A stretch of DNA of 64,000 bases from Leptospira licerasiae serovar Varillal str. VAR 010 (lineage in GTDB: Bacteria > Spirochaetota > Leptospiria > Leptospirales > Leptospiraceae): assembly GCF_000244755.1 (NCBI RefSeq), contig NZ_AHOO02000011.1, positions 90,001-154,000 of the forward strand, written 5' to 3'. Positions 36,007 through 45,999 of this stretch are shown here, in pieces (the stretch's first letter is position 1; the number at the start of each line of letters is the position of its first letter). The notes under the pieces are model-generated. The model was not told the origin of the DNA. It searched no databases and saw only the letters and a program-made list of their open reading frames with translations. The translations under genes were made by a program, and so were the position numbers.

Positions 36007-36056
36007 GTCGATATCTTCTCTGCTTTGGCGCTTGGTCTTGGAAAAAGACGAGTTGT

Positions 36057-37319
36057 TTATTCGTAATTTTTGCCGGAAATTTTTTTCCAAATAGAGGCAA
36101 GATGTTCTTTGATCTTTCCTTCCATTCCATTTTTGGTAGGTTTATAAAATTGAGGAGGATTGTCCGAAAGATCATCCGGAAAATACGAGAAAGGCACAAA
36201 TCCACCAAAGTCATGGGGATACTTGTAACCCTGAGCCGCTCCTTCTTTTTTATGGGTGGCAGTGGGAGCATTTCGGAGCCGATTGGGGATCTTCAAACTT
36301 GGCCCTCTTTCTTTTACGAAAGATAATGCAGAACCTATTCCTAAGTAAGACGCGTTCGATTTTGGACAGGAAGCCAAGAACGTTGTGACCTGTCCTAAAA
36401 TGATCCTTCCTTCCGGCATTCCAATCGTTTCCAGAGCATGAAGTCCCGCTACAGCCAAAGGTAAACCATGCACGGAAGCATTTCCGATATCTTCCGAAGC
36501 CAGGATAATAAGTCTTCTTGCGATAAAAAGCGGATCTTCCCCACCTTCTAACATCATTGCGAGATAGAATAAAGCGGCGTCGGGATCACTTCCTCTAACA
36601 GACTTGATGAATGCGGAGATCACGTCGTAATGACTTTCTCCGCTTTGGTCGTATTCGATGACTCTACTTTCTAAAAACGTTTCTATATCGGAAGCTTCTA
36701 TCAGAGCTCCGGGATCCCTGGAAAGAACAAGGCCTTCTAAATTAGAGAGAAGTTTTCTGGCATCCCCTCCTGAATAACGGACCAAAAGAGAACTTGCTTC
36801 TTTTGTAATATTCGGTTTTGGATCTAAGGATTCAATTCCTCTGGAAAGAATTTCTAAAAGATCATTCTCTCCAAGCGGCTCTAGTTTGAGCACTTGGCAT
36901 CTGGACAATAAGGGTCTCGTGATCCTGAAAGATGGATTTTCAGTAGTGGCGCCGATAAGAACTATACCTCCGGTCTCCACTCCCTTTAATAAACTGTCTT
37001 GCTGAGAAGAACTGAATCTATGAATCTCATCCAGAAAGAGAAGGATACTTCCTTCCTTCTCTGATCTCTCTAATAATTTTTTAATATCTGCGACGCCAGT
37101 GGTGACTGCGTTATATTCTACGAAAGGAAGTTTCCAGGTATTACCTAAGATCCTAGCAATCGTAGATTTTCCTGTTCCAGGAGGTCCATATAAAAGAATA
37201 CTTACAGGCTCTTTATATTTTTGTAATTGAAGCTTTGCCTTTTCCTGTCCTATGACCTGAGCAAACGAGTTAGGTCTGATCTTATGGGGAAGAGGTGCTC
37301 TTTCAAATAGACTGCCCAA
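36057..37319 (-). CDS. rarA: Replication-associated recombination protein A (AAA+)
   Basis: A 420-residue AAA+ ATPase of the RarA/MgsA/WRNIP1 group. It has Walker [10 protein letters not shown], Walker [11 protein letters not shown], sensor [10 protein letters not shown], and the C-terminal tetramerisation region with [21 protein letters not shown] and [17 protein letters not shown]. It acts at stalled replication forks, loading or unwinding DNA ends. The start overlaps the small cysteine-rich gene by 17 bases. Confidence 0.95.
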   Translation of the reverse strand: MGSLFERAPLPHKIRPNSFAQVIGQEKAKLQLQKYKEPVSILLYGPPGTGKSTIARILGNTWKLPFVEYNAVTTGVADIKKLLERSEKEGSILLFLDEIHRFSSSQQDSLLKGVETGGIVLIGATTENPSFRITRPLLSRCQVLKLEPLGENDLLEILSRGIESLDPKPNITKEASSLLVRYSGGDARKLLSNLEGLVLSRDPGALIEASDIETFLESRVIEYDQSGESHYDVISAFIKSVRGSDPDAALFYLAMMLEGGEDPLFIARRLIILASEDIGNASVHGLPLAVAGLHALETIGMPEGRIILGQVTTFLASCPKSNASYLGIGSALSFVKERGPSLKIPNRLRNAPTATHKKEGAAQGYKYPHDFGGFVPFSYFPDDLSDNPPQFYKPTKNGMEGKIKEHLASIWKKISGKNYE

Positions 37320-37545
37320 TTTCTTCTTCCAATTCTCTTTGGACCTTACGTATGCAGGAACGGATTGTAGAATTGCATACGTCGCAGGCGCTATGACAGC
37401 ATACTAAGGATTGTTCTCTGATCTTTCCATCCAATACGTTCTCCACCAATTCGGAAATACGGACCGGCAAACCGAACCAATCCAAATTTTCTAAGATCAG
37501 TTCTTTTCTGGTTTTAGGAATGAGTCTGGGAGAATCGTCCTTCAT
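37303..37545 (-). CDS. Small cysteine-rich protein upstream of rarA
   Basis: An 80-residue protein with a cluster of five Cys in 16 residues ([16 protein letters not shown], about residues 49-64) and flanking charged helices. The spacing may bind a metal or form disulfides, but matches no family I know. It overlaps rarA by 17 bases and so is translated with it, suggesting a link to DNA repair by context only. Confidence 0.6.
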   Translation of the reverse strand: MKDDSPRLIPKTRKELILENLDWFGLPVRISELVENVLDGKIREQSLVCCHSACDVCNSTIRSCIRKVQRELEEEIGQSI

Positions 37546-37590
37546 CTAAACTTTTGTACCTTTGGTTCTACTTAGCGTCAATCCGAATGT

Positions 37591-38187
37591 TTAGATCCCG
37601 ATCCATCCGCCTTTTATTAGATAGTAATATAGAATAAAGCGAGGGATCCTAAATAGCGCCGCCGCAAAAAAATGATCCAGTCTCATCTTCATCACCCCTG
37701 CTGCGACAGAGGTCCAGGAATAAGGCAAAGGAGTAAGCGCTGCAAGAACCACCGCCCAGAATCCGAATCTTTTTACGTAAACTTCCAACTTCTCTTCGTG
37801 ATTTCGAATAAACTTAGAGAATACGGTTAACTTAGGAAGCAAGAATCTTCCCTGGGAATAAGAACATCCTCCTGCAAGTAAAGACCCGAAAGAAGCGAAG
37901 AAGATTACCCAAAAATCAGGCATCTTTGCAGCTACAGCCAAGATCAAAAACGTATCCGGAGGAAAGAATACATGCACCGAATCCGCAACGAATATAGAAA
38001 GCCCTACTCCCCATACTCCAGTGTAATCCAAAAAGAGACCCGCGACCTGAGTAACTCTTTCATTAAAAAATCTTGCGAGAACCAAAACGATCAATAACAA
38101 GATCACGCTCGCTATCAATGTTTGTCGGACCAAGGAGGAGATTACATTCTCCGTGGAGTTTTTAAGTTCTTGGGATTCGGTTTTCAA
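37591..38187 (-). CDS. VTT/DedA-type membrane protein (YqaA-like)
   Basis: A 198-residue membrane protein with about five helices. VFFPPDTFLILAVAAK, FFASFGSLLAGGCSYSQGRF and ALTPLPYSWTSVAAGVMKM are VTT-domain signatures (re-entrant helix with Gly/Pro). The family includes lipid scramblase-like DedA proteins. Its stop is 3 bases from the mutL start region; mutL lies upstream on the same strand. Confidence 0.8.
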   Translation of the reverse strand: MKTESQELKNSTENVISSLVRQTLIASVILLLIVLVLARFFNERVTQVAGLFLDYTGVWGVGLSIFVADSVHVFFPPDTFLILAVAAKMPDFWVIFFASFGSLLAGGCSYSQGRFLLPKLTVFSKFIRNHEEKLEVYVKRFGFWAVVLAALTPLPYSWTSVAAGVMKMRLDHFFAAALFRIPRFILYYYLIKGGWIGI

Positions 38188-38190
38188 ATT

Positions 38191-39975
38191 TTACCTGCGA
38201 TGAAACATTCTTTCCAGATCTTCTCTGGTTAATTTGACCAAGGTTGGTCTTCCATGAGGACAACGCGAAGGATTCTCACAATAACTCAAACGGTTGAGCA
38301 TCTCAGCTATCAAATGATCCGAAAGTTGATCTCCCTTTTTAACCGCGGATCTACAAGCCACACATTTTGCCATAAGATCGTATAACTCAGGCTCCGGAAC
38401 TTCTTTGCCTCCGGTCCGATTTAAAAAATCCAACACGATCTCTTTTTCATGTCCGGGCAAAAAGTATCCCGGAACTTCTCGAAGTACCATTGTGTCATCT
38501 CCGAGCGAGTCTAATTTCAAACCGACTTCTTGGTATTCTACCAATCTTTCCTTGATATCTTCCGCTTCTTGTTTTGAAACGGGGATACGGATAGGTGTAA
38601 GAAGCGGTTGGATTCCGTAATTTTTCTTTTTCAGTTTTCGTAATACTTCTTCGTAACGTATCCTTTCGTGAGCGGTATGTTGGTCTATAATATAAAAACC
38701 GTCTTCTCCTTCCGCCAAGATAAACGTTTCAAATAGAAGTCCGAAATGTTTTTTAGGAATAAACTCGGAATGTTTGATCGGAATATCAGTCAGGTCATCC
38801 AATCTGGATCCGGGGCCAACTGCTTCTACAGGAAAAGAAGGAGAGTATTTTACTTCTTCGTATAAGGACGAACCCAAAAGTTGCTGCTCTGTCCCTGCCG
38901 GAGAAGGACCTGAGAAAGAATATAATGTGGATTCCATCTTTTTAGGCTCCGGTCTTAAAAGCCTGTTTTTCAATTCTAAAAAGCTGACAGGTGTGCTGGA
39001 TCTAAGTTCTCTTTGGATCAACTGCAAGAAGAATGTATTAAATCCTTCTTCGTCCAGGAAACGGATCTCTTTTTTAGCGGGATGGACATTTACATCTATA
39101 GATTCAGGATCTACTTCGAAGAATAAAAAACAATACGGATGCGCGTTCGGAGGAATCAGTTCATCATAACATTTTTTTAATAGATGAGACGAATACTTGA
39201 TCTCCACAGGTCTTCCGTTCACAAAAATGAATTGGCCAGTGCGGTTGGATTTATAAAAATCAGGATCGCTGATATAACCTCTAGCCTTCCAACCCTTTTT
39301 CTCCAGTTGGACTTCCAACAAGTGGTCCCTGAAATTTTCTCCAAACAGGTCGATGATCCTTTCTTTTTTATTCTTAGGAGGAAGTCTATAGATCTCCTTA
39401 TGATCCTGCACGAACCTAAATCGAATATCTTCTCTTGCAAGCGCCTGGACTGTTACTTTGTCACGGATCTTTTTGTCTTCGGAGCGAACCGATTTTAAAA
39501 ATTTTCTTCGAACAGGAGTATTATAGAATAGATCCTCGACCAGTATCTTAGTTCCTTGGAAACCCGGAATTGCTTCTTTGGAAAGTATCTGTCCTTTTTC
39601 CGCCCTCACCTTCCAAGCGGTAGGAAGTCCGGTTCCGGTCTCTATAGTGAGTTTAGAAACGGAAGCAATGGATGCCAACGCTTCTCCTCTAAATCCGTAA
39701 GAAGAAACTAATTCAAGATCTTTTAATGTACGGATCTTACTTGTAGCATGTCTTTGGATTGCAAGCGGGATATCCTCTTCTTCTATCCCGGATCCATTAT
39801 CAGAAAGAAGGAGCGAGGTCAGGCCTCCGTCCCTGGATTCCACTTCGATCGTGTCCGCACCTGCGTCCACTGAGTTCTCCATCATTTCTTTCAAAACGGA
39901 GTGAGCGGATTCTATCACTTCGCCGGCGGCGATTTGGTTGATTAGTTCCGGACTGAGTTCTTGGATCCTTCCCAT
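38191..39975 (-). CDS. mutL: DNA mismatch repair protein MutL
   Basis: A 594-residue MutL starting at ATG 39975 ([20 protein letters not shown]); the frame is open 55 codons further but without conservation. The GHKL ATPase motifs are complete: [24 protein letters not shown] and ATSKI. The C-terminal nuclease site is [13 protein letters not shown] (usual DQHA), with [12 protein letters not shown] and CPHGRP, so it should be a nicking MutL as expected where MutH is absent. It works with MutS in mismatch repair. Confidence 0.95.
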   Translation of the reverse strand: MGRIQELSPELINQIAAGEVIESAHSVLKEMMENSVDAGADTIEVESRDGGLTSLLLSDNGSGIEEEDIPLAIQRHATSKIRTLKDLELVSSYGFRGEALASIASVSKLTIETGTGLPTAWKVRAEKGQILSKEAIPGFQGTKILVEDLFYNTPVRRKFLKSVRSEDKKIRDKVTVQALAREDIRFRFVQDHKEIYRLPPKNKKERIIDLFGENFRDHLLEVQLEKKGWKARGYISDPDFYKSNRTGQFIFVNGRPVEIKYSSHLLKKCYDELIPPNAHPYCFLFFEVDPESIDVNVHPAKKEIRFLDEEGFNTFFLQLIQRELRSSTPVSFLELKNRLLRPEPKKMESTLYSFSGPSPAGTEQQLLGSSLYEEVKYSPSFPVEAVGPGSRLDDLTDIPIKHSEFIPKKHFGLLFETFILAEGEDGFYIIDQHTAHERIRYEEVLRKLKKKNYGIQPLLTPIRIPVSKQEAEDIKERLVEYQEVGLKLDSLGDDTMVLREVPGYFLPGHEKEIVLDFLNRTGGKEVPEPELYDLMAKCVACRSAVKKGDQLSDHLIAEMLNRLSYCENPSRCPHGRPTLVKLTREDLERMFHRR

Positions 39976-40012
39976 ATAGTTTGGACCCAGCTTGGAAGGG
40001 GGAAATCTTATG

Positions 40013-42049
40013 TCAAGATTGGATTTCCGGTTTAGAAAGGGCGATTTCCAATATGAATTCTGAACCTTTGCCCGGCACACTTTGGACGGAAATATCTCCG
40101 TCCATTTTCTGAGCGAGAGCCTTACAAAGCGCCAGCCCAAGCCCTGCTCCTTGGAAAGGTTTAGTCACTCCTGAATCCACCTGTTGGAAAGGATTAAATA
40201 TAGAACTGAGTTTATCTTCCGGAATTCCGATGCCTGAATCTTGGACCGTAAATCTAAGTCGATAGTCCAAATTGGTGTCTTGGAGTTTTTCTCCCGTAAG
40301 TTTGATAAATCCTTTTACGGTAAACTTCTCCGCATTCTCCAAAAGGACCAAAAGCATCGTCTTAAATCTTTCCTCGTCTCCTTCTACCGTTTCCGGAAGG
40401 TTTTCAGAAAGAGTTACGCTGAAATCCAAGTTCTTCTTGCGGATCTTATCTTCCACCCTCATTGCGGCTTCGTAAATGGAAGCCTTTAGACTAAAACGTT
40501 TATTCAAAAGATATAATGTGCCTTTTTCCAAACTGGAAGCATCCAACATAGAACCTAGGATCACCATCATAGCATCCCCACTTCTTTTGAGTAGCTCCAA
40601 CATTTCCTTATGCTCCGGTTTAAGATCGGAATCCAATAACATCTGAGTGATCCCGACGATACCATTCATAGGAGTTCGGACCTCATGGTCTACGTTGATC
40701 AAAAATTCGCTCTTTGCCTTATTTGCAGCTTCCGCTTCGTCTCTTGCAAATTCCAATTCTCTGGTCCTTTTTCGGACCAATTCTTCCAAGTTTGTATTTA
40801 GGATCTCCTGGACTTTTTCCCTTTCTCTGAACCCACTCAACATCTTGCTAGATAAAGAGAGTGAATTTCCGAGCACAAATAATCCCACCCCGATCCCGCT
40901 CAACTCCCAAGAATCCAAAAGTTCCGCATGGAATAATATCTCGCTTATCATAAAGAATAGTAGGAAGATAAAACCTGTTAAATAAATATATGCTCCCACC
41001 ATTTTCTGAGAGACTGCTTTTGCCAATACAACCAAAGAACAGGCGCCGTTAAATACGAAGAGTAAATAGGAAGGATTGATCAGATACGAATAGATTGCTG
41101 GGCCGGTAAACAAAGTAATAAGAGTAAATATCCCAGCGAAGATATATCCTAACTTCAGGAATTTTTTTCCGAAATCCACAGGGAATACTTCTAATAAGAA
41201 ATGTTGAGCCAAAGGCATTCCCATAAACCAAGTGATAAATTCGGTCCTAAGATAGATCTCAGGTCCCACTAAAAAATGTTCCGGAAATAATCTCACTCCT
41301 GTGGAATACAATCTAAGTCCGACTGTAATAGAAAAAATCCCTAGAATCAAAGCCGAAGAATCTTTTTTATAAAAAACTGATACAAAAATATGGAATAGAC
41401 CTAAGAAGAAAAGACCGCCACATAGGATCCCTTCCAAGTCTCTTCGATCCAAATAATAACGGCCGACACACTCCGGAGTACCTAATATAGGAGGTTTCCA
41501 AAGACCTCCTTTTCTATATTGATAATTTGAAATTTCAAAATCTAGATGAGCCGTTCCTTGCCAAGGGGGAAGAATAGAATAACTAGTCCGTAGCTCCAAT
41601 CCTTTTTCGGTTGGATCTCCCACCTTCCCCACTTCATTGATTATTTTTCCATTAAATATGATCCTATAATTCGTACCTTGATCGTAAGAAACCAAATGAA
41701 GACTTTCGACAGGCATGGAAGAAAGCAAGTCGACTCTATACAATGCTTTTCCGTATTTAGGAAATTCTCCCTCGTCGCTACCCGGCCAATCATGTTTGGT
41801 CCAACTACCTGGAATTACACTCGTAGAAAATTTTTCAGGCTCTTTGGGAAGACTTGTATCAGGTGAAGTACCTAACCAGGCAAACTTCCATTCCCCTGTC
41901 ATTCGAAAACATTTCCCTTGGGTCTGGGATTTTTCCCAATCTATAACACCATTCTCTAATAAAGCCTTTTTAGGAGAAGGTGTACAATATGCGAAAAATA
42001 AGAATACCGCCAAAAAAAAGAGCGGATCCTTTTTAGAAAAAATTCCCAT
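40013..42049 (-). CDS. 7TMR-DISM sensor histidine kinase
   Basis: A 678-residue kinase. The N-terminal signal ends FLFFAYC, a possible lipobox with Cys22. Next comes a beta-sandwich 7TMR-DISM extracellular domain (about 40-210), seven TM helices (about 215-410), a coiled coil (about 415-455), an H-box [13 protein letters not shown] with His near 468, and a HATPase with LENAEKF, DSGIGIP and GAGLGLAL. No attached receiver. The ligand is probably a sugar or small molecule, unknown. Lipidation of a polytopic kinase would be unusual. Confidence 0.88.
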   Translation of the reverse strand: MGIFSKKDPLFFLAVFLFFAYCTPSPKKALLENGVIDWEKSQTQGKCFRMTGEWKFAWLGTSPDTSLPKEPEKFSTSVIPGSWTKHDWPGSDEGEFPKYGKALYRVDLLSSMPVESLHLVSYDQGTNYRIIFNGKIINEVGKVGDPTEKGLELRTSYSILPPWQGTAHLDFEISNYQYRKGGLWKPPILGTPECVGRYYLDRRDLEGILCGGLFFLGLFHIFVSVFYKKDSSALILGIFSITVGLRLYSTGVRLFPEHFLVGPEIYLRTEFITWFMGMPLAQHFLLEVFPVDFGKKFLKLGYIFAGIFTLITLFTGPAIYSYLINPSYLLFVFNGACSLVVLAKAVSQKMVGAYIYLTGFIFLLFFMISEILFHAELLDSWELSGIGVGLFVLGNSLSLSSKMLSGFREREKVQEILNTNLEELVRKRTRELEFARDEAEAANKAKSEFLINVDHEVRTPMNGIVGITQMLLDSDLKPEHKEMLELLKRSGDAMMVILGSMLDASSLEKGTLYLLNKRFSLKASIYEAAMRVEDKIRKKNLDFSVTLSENLPETVEGDEERFKTMLLVLLENAEKFTVKGFIKLTGEKLQDTNLDYRLRFTVQDSGIGIPEDKLSSIFNPFQQVDSGVTKPFQGAGLGLALCKALAQKMDGDISVQSVPGKGSEFILEIALSKPEIQS

Positions 42050-42124
42050 AGAGTTGGCTATCTTTTATCGATTCGTGGGAAATCGTCGAGGACAAAATAC
42101 GGAGCAAACAGGTAGCATTTGCTT

Positions 42125-42140
42125 TGTAGGAGTTCCTACA
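42125..42140. repeat. Solitary family D palindrome
   Basis: TGTAGGAGTTCCTACA, an almost perfect 16-bp palindrome between the ClC and kinase genes. The same palindrome borders the MITE-like elements and occurs twice within 22797-22934. Confidence 0.6.
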
Positions 42141-42164
42141 ACCGAATTTTGTGGTTCTTGCGAC

Positions 42165-43421
42165 TTAAACCGAGTCAGCCTGAGAACTGATAAACGGAGC
42201 CTTGGGAGATAGGAAATATCCGCTCAAAGAGGCGAATAATACAGGAGTAAAATTAGAAACTCCGGTCAACCCGGTGAGTAGTATCGTAGTACTGATAGGC
42301 GTCTTGGTCACGGAAGCGTTCACAGATGCCATTAAACAGATCAGCAAAAAAGATTCGTTCTCGGAAGGAAAGAAGTCCATAAAAAATCTTCCGGCAACTG
42401 CTCCAACAAAGAATAACGGTATGATAATCCCACCTCTCCAACCGCTGGAAACAGTGATATTGATCGCCAATATCTTTAATAAAGCGAGGGTCCCGAAAAA
42501 GATCCAATTTCCTTTAGTTACTACGATCTCGTTCAATTGATCGTGACCGAAATAACGTGTCAACGGTTCATAATAGGCAATACATCCAAGTAACAATCCG
42601 CCGACAGTGGTCTTCACGAAAACAGGTAGAGTTATTTTAGAGAAAGAAAATTTAGTAATTCTGAATATTCCGTAAAAGATCCATCCTACGATCGCTCCTG
42701 CCATTCCAAATCCGATCGCATATTGAAAATCCTCTATTCCACCCGGAACATATTGTGGAAATTCCCAAGTAGGTCCGATCCCCATATCCGTCATGAATAA
42801 GAATACGAAATACGCGCTACAACTGGAAAGAAACGCAGGCAATAATGCTTCGTAATACTCTACAACATGTCTATGCTGTAGGATTTCCAATGCGAATAGG
42901 GCTCCACCTAAAGGAGAACCGAACAAGGAAGTAAATCCTGCTGCCATTCCGGCAATGGTCATGGACCTAAGTTCTTCTCCTTCCAATCCTAACTTCTCAG
43001 CAAACCAGCTTCCAAAAGATCCAGTGATCTGAACAAGAGGAGCTTCCGGGCCAGCGCTTCCTCCGGAGGAAATACTGAGTAAAGAAGACAAACTCATAGA
43101 AGGATTATTCTTAGGATCGAGTTTCCCGCCCCTAAAACGAATATTATCGATTACTAATGAAATTTCTCCAGGCTCACCCAGGAAATAGATGAGTAAGCCT
43201 ATCCCAAGACCGGACAAAGTCATGACTAAAATTACGGAATGTCCCTGGAAGCCGGCTAAAAGTTTGGTTAGATATTCCAAAACTTTCCAAAACACTGCGG
43301 AGAATACTCCCGCAAATAACCCGAGGAGCACATATAAAATACTCCATCTGGAAAGCATAAACGGGTTCTTTTTGGATAAGATGAAAACTGGATTTTTTAA
43401 TAGAGTTTGGATCCGATCCAT
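42165..43421 (-). CDS. ClC-family chloride channel/transporter
   Basis: A 418-residue membrane protein with about ten helices. The anion pathway motifs are SGGSAGPEAPLVQ (equivalent of GREGP, keeping the gating Glu but with Pro and Ala as neighbours) and GWRGGIIIPLFFVGAVAGRFF (equivalent of GxFxP). Shorter than ClcA and lacking an obvious GSGIP, it fits a compact prokaryotic ClC subgroup. Whether it is a channel or a proton exchanger cannot be told. It follows purM by 21 bases. Confidence 0.85.
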   Translation of the reverse strand: MDRIQTLLKNPVFILSKKNPFMLSRWSILYVLLGLFAGVFSAVFWKVLEYLTKLLAGFQGHSVILVMTLSGLGIGLLIYFLGEPGEISLVIDNIRFRGGKLDPKNNPSMSLSSLLSISSGGSAGPEAPLVQITGSFGSWFAEKLGLEGEELRSMTIAGMAAGFTSLFGSPLGGALFALEILQHRHVVEYYEALLPAFLSSCSAYFVFLFMTDMGIGPTWEFPQYVPGGIEDFQYAIGFGMAGAIVGWIFYGIFRITKFSFSKITLPVFVKTTVGGLLLGCIAYYEPLTRYFGHDQLNEIVVTKGNWIFFGTLALLKILAINITVSSGWRGGIIIPLFFVGAVAGRFFMDFFPSENESFLLICLMASVNASVTKTPISTTILLTGLTGVSNFTPVLFASLSGYFLSPKAPFISSQADSV

Positions 43422-43442
43422 ATATCTGCCGGTTTGAAAAGT

Positions 43443-44480
43443 TCAGACAAAAAGAACAGACTCTTTATTTTTCGAAGTGATTACTCCGATTTTATGGACC
43501 AGTTCTCCTTTTTCTTCCAAAGCAGAGATCGCATCCGATACGGACTCTGGAGAAACGATGACTATGTATCCGATTCCCATATTAAAAGTGGAATACAATT
43601 CCTTTTCGGACAAAGAAGGAAAATCTTTTTGGACTCGGGCAAAGAAAGGATTCTCGGGAAGTTTTTCTCTATGGATCTCCACAGCTAAGGAATCTGGCAG
43701 AACCCTAGGAATGTTTTCATAAAAACCTCCGCCGGTAATATGCACCATTCCTTTTACTTCTGCTCTCTTAGTCAGGTTCAGTATACTCTGGACATAGATC
43801 CTTGTTGGACGAAGTGCGAATTCTTTTAAGAAGCCGACTAACTCCGGATCTGCGGGAAGTTTTCTTCCCCCCTCTAAATACAATTTACGAATGAGAGAAA
43901 ATCCGTTGCTATGAGGACCGGAAGATTCCAAACCTAAAACGATATCCCCCGGTTTGATCTTGGAACCGTCTATTAAGTCTTCCTTCTCCACTGCACCTAC
44001 CACGAATCCGCCTAAATCGTATTCGTCGGGGTCCATGGTACCTGGATGTTCCGCGGTTTCTCCGCCTAACAATGCCGATCCGGAAAGTTTACATCCTTTC
44101 ACGATACCTGCAACGATCCTTTCCATTCTTTCCGGGATCAATTTTCCGCAGGCAATATAATCCAAGAAGAATAAAGGCTCTCCACCTGAGACAAGAATAT
44201 CATTCACACACATTGCGACCAGGTCTATGCCGATCGTATCATGTATATTGAATAAACGAGCAAGTTCAACCTTAGTTCCAACACCGTCAGTGCCGCTTAG
44301 CAATATTGGGTTTTTATAATTTTTGAGGAAGGAAACGTCGAATGCGCCTGAAAATCCACCGAGCCCACCTAAAACTCTAGGTCCATGGGTGGATTCTACG
44401 TTTTGTTTGATCTTTTTGACGAATTCTTGGCCGGCTTCGGTATCGACTCCGGCTGATTTATAACTGATATCTTCTTGCAT
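43443..44480 (-). CDS. purM: Phosphoribosylformylglycinamidine cyclo-ligase
   Basis: A 345-residue AIR synthetase. It has the N-terminal GGLGGFSGAFD, SGTDGVGTKVELA, DLVAMCVNDILVSGGEPLFFLDYIACGKL, and GGETAEHPGTM motifs, with the C-terminal GGGFYENIPRVLP. It closes the imidazole ring of purines using ATP, step five of purine synthesis. Standard length. Not clustered with other pur genes. Confidence 0.95.
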   Translation of the reverse strand: MQEDISYKSAGVDTEAGQEFVKKIKQNVESTHGPRVLGGLGGFSGAFDVSFLKNYKNPILLSGTDGVGTKVELARLFNIHDTIGIDLVAMCVNDILVSGGEPLFFLDYIACGKLIPERMERIVAGIVKGCKLSGSALLGGETAEHPGTMDPDEYDLGGFVVGAVEKEDLIDGSKIKPGDIVLGLESSGPHSNGFSLIRKLYLEGGRKLPADPELVGFLKEFALRPTRIYVQSILNLTKRAEVKGMVHITGGGFYENIPRVLPDSLAVEIHREKLPENPFFARVQKDFPSLSEKELYSTFNMGIGYIVIVSPESVSDAISALEEKGELVHKIGVITSKNKESVLFV

Positions 44481-44533
44481 GGACCCGCTCCAGAACAGAA
44501 TTCCCGGATCGGGTCTAATGCCCAGAAAAAAAG

Positions 44534-45145
44534 CTATTTCATTTGGTCGATTTGTTCCATTGCGGAGAGCTCGCCTGCAGCAGCCGGACGAACTTTTAGG
44601 GCCTTGATTCCGGGTCCTAAGTCCACAGCTTCTCCAGCTTTTACCAAAACTCGGGCCTCGTCGTCCTTTCTTGTGATCTGGACGCTACCTTCCCGAACCG
44701 CGAATGTTCCTGTTTCATTAGCAGGATTCACTTGGCCCCAGAATTGGGTCCCTCTAACGGCAGCCACTACGGTAGGAGTGTCGATGGAAATGGATTCGTT
44801 CTTTTTCAGTTTGGCGACTTTGACCAAAATATTGCCGGAGTTGATCTTAATATAATTTTGATCCGCTCTTAATGCAGCAATAGAAGCTTCCGAACCACCT
44901 AAGAGTCGAACTGTCCCTAAAGTAGTGGTTAGATCTAAGGTTGCATCCTTATCTGTCTTTACGATTTCAGATTCCACAACACGATCGCTTGCCTTCAGGA
45001 CCGAACCCGCTTTTTCTGCAGTCGCCTTTCCTACGATAAAGGAGACGATTGCATCCGTAGTTTCTTCTTCTTTAGGTTTACAGAAGAAGAATAGGCTTGG
45101 AATGAGCAGGACCGTAACTAGCTTTGATATGGATATAGGGTTCAT
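44534..45145 (-). CDS. FecR-domain lipoprotein
   Basis: A 203-residue protein with a lipoprotein signal (IPSLFFFC, Cys22). Residues about 80-165 form a FecR domain: LDLTTTLGTVRLLGGSEASI, NILVKVAKLKKNESISIDTP and AAVRGTQFWG. FecR domains bind peptidoglycan or signal-transducing partners; in Leptospira such lipoproteins are common and not tied to FecI. Surface or periplasmic location is not certain. Confidence 0.8.
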   Translation of the reverse strand: MNPISISKLVTVLLIPSLFFFCKPKEEETTDAIVSFIVGKATAEKAGSVLKASDRVVESEIVKTDKDATLDLTTTLGTVRLLGGSEASIAALRADQNYIKINSGNILVKVAKLKKNESISIDTPTVVAAVRGTQFWGQVNPANETGTFAVREGSVQITRKDDEARVLVKAGEAVDLGPGIKALKVRPAAAGELSAMEQIDQMK

Positions 45146-45222
45146 ACGGATTCATAAAGCTAATACAAAGCCTCTAGACCGGGAACCAAAAAAATACTCT
45201 TTAGGAAAAAAATTTCTACCCG

Positions 45223-45996
45223 TTATGGGGATATCTTTTGCAATAATCGGGAGGCGAACCGTTCCGTTTCTTCGAGGTTATCGAGGGAAGAAAAGAACAG
45301 ATTATAGTTAGGGTGCCCTAACTTTTGATCTAAATGAAGGGATCTGACTAAATGGCGGACGGTCCCTCGATTCCCATCATGAAGAATTGCCTCTGAATAG
45401 AGTTCGTTGATTTCGTTTTTCAAGAATACGTAATGAGTGCACCCTAATACAAGAGCACGAATTCCTTGTTCTTGCGGTATTTTTAATATGTTTTTAAGAA
45501 GAAGTTTAGCTTCTTCCCACTTTCCTTGGTCCACTAGCGTTGCAAGACCGTCACAATTCAGGTGAACTACTCTTTCGGAGGCTCCTAATTCATATTTCAA
45601 GTCCTGCAATTTTTCTTCTCTATGAGTGACTGAAGTGGCGAGTAACGCGATTTTTTCTCCCGGGTGGGCAAGAAGCGCAGGCTTGATCGCAGGTTCCATA
45701 CCGAATACGGGTACGGATAATTCTTCTCTTAATTTAGAGGCCGAAGCGGAAGTTGCAGTATTACAAGCAAGAAGGATCGCATCCACTTTTTCTTTTAAGA
45801 AGAAGTCACATACGTTACGAGTAAGTTCCAAAACTTCCGAAGTCTGCTTCTCTCCGTAAGGAGCGTGTGCAAGATCGCCGTAATACAGAAAATTTACGGA
45901 ATAAGGAAGATCTAAGAGTTCCTTAAGAACGGAAAGTCCTCCCATTCCGGAATCCATTACTCCGATCTTAGGAACTCTTTCTTTATCGTTTTTCAT
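45223..45996 (-). CDS. murI: Glutamate racemase
   Basis: A 257-residue enzyme. The catalytic cysteines are in LLACNTATSAS (about residue 75) and LGCTHYVFLK (about residue 183), and the N-terminal IGVMDSGMGGLSVLKEL holds the Asp and Ser of the family. It makes D-glutamate for peptidoglycan. It lies 3 bases downstream of the aminotransferase gene in the same operon. Confidence 0.93.
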   Translation of the reverse strand: MKNDKERVPKIGVMDSGMGGLSVLKELLDLPYSVNFLYYGDLAHAPYGEKQTSEVLELTRNVCDFFLKEKVDAILLACNTATSASASKLREELSVPVFGMEPAIKPALLAHPGEKIALLATSVTHREEKLQDLKYELGASERVVHLNCDGLATLVDQGKWEEAKLLLKNILKIPQEQGIRALVLGCTHYVFLKNEINELYSEAILHDGNRGTVRHLVRSLHLDQKLGHPNYNLFFSSLDNLEETERFASRLLQKISP

Positions 45997-45999
45997 ATC

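Noticed and set aside
39976..40140. N-terminal extension of mutL
   Set aside because: MutL proteins begin near the [10 protein letters not shown] segment; the extra 55 codons have no family similarity.
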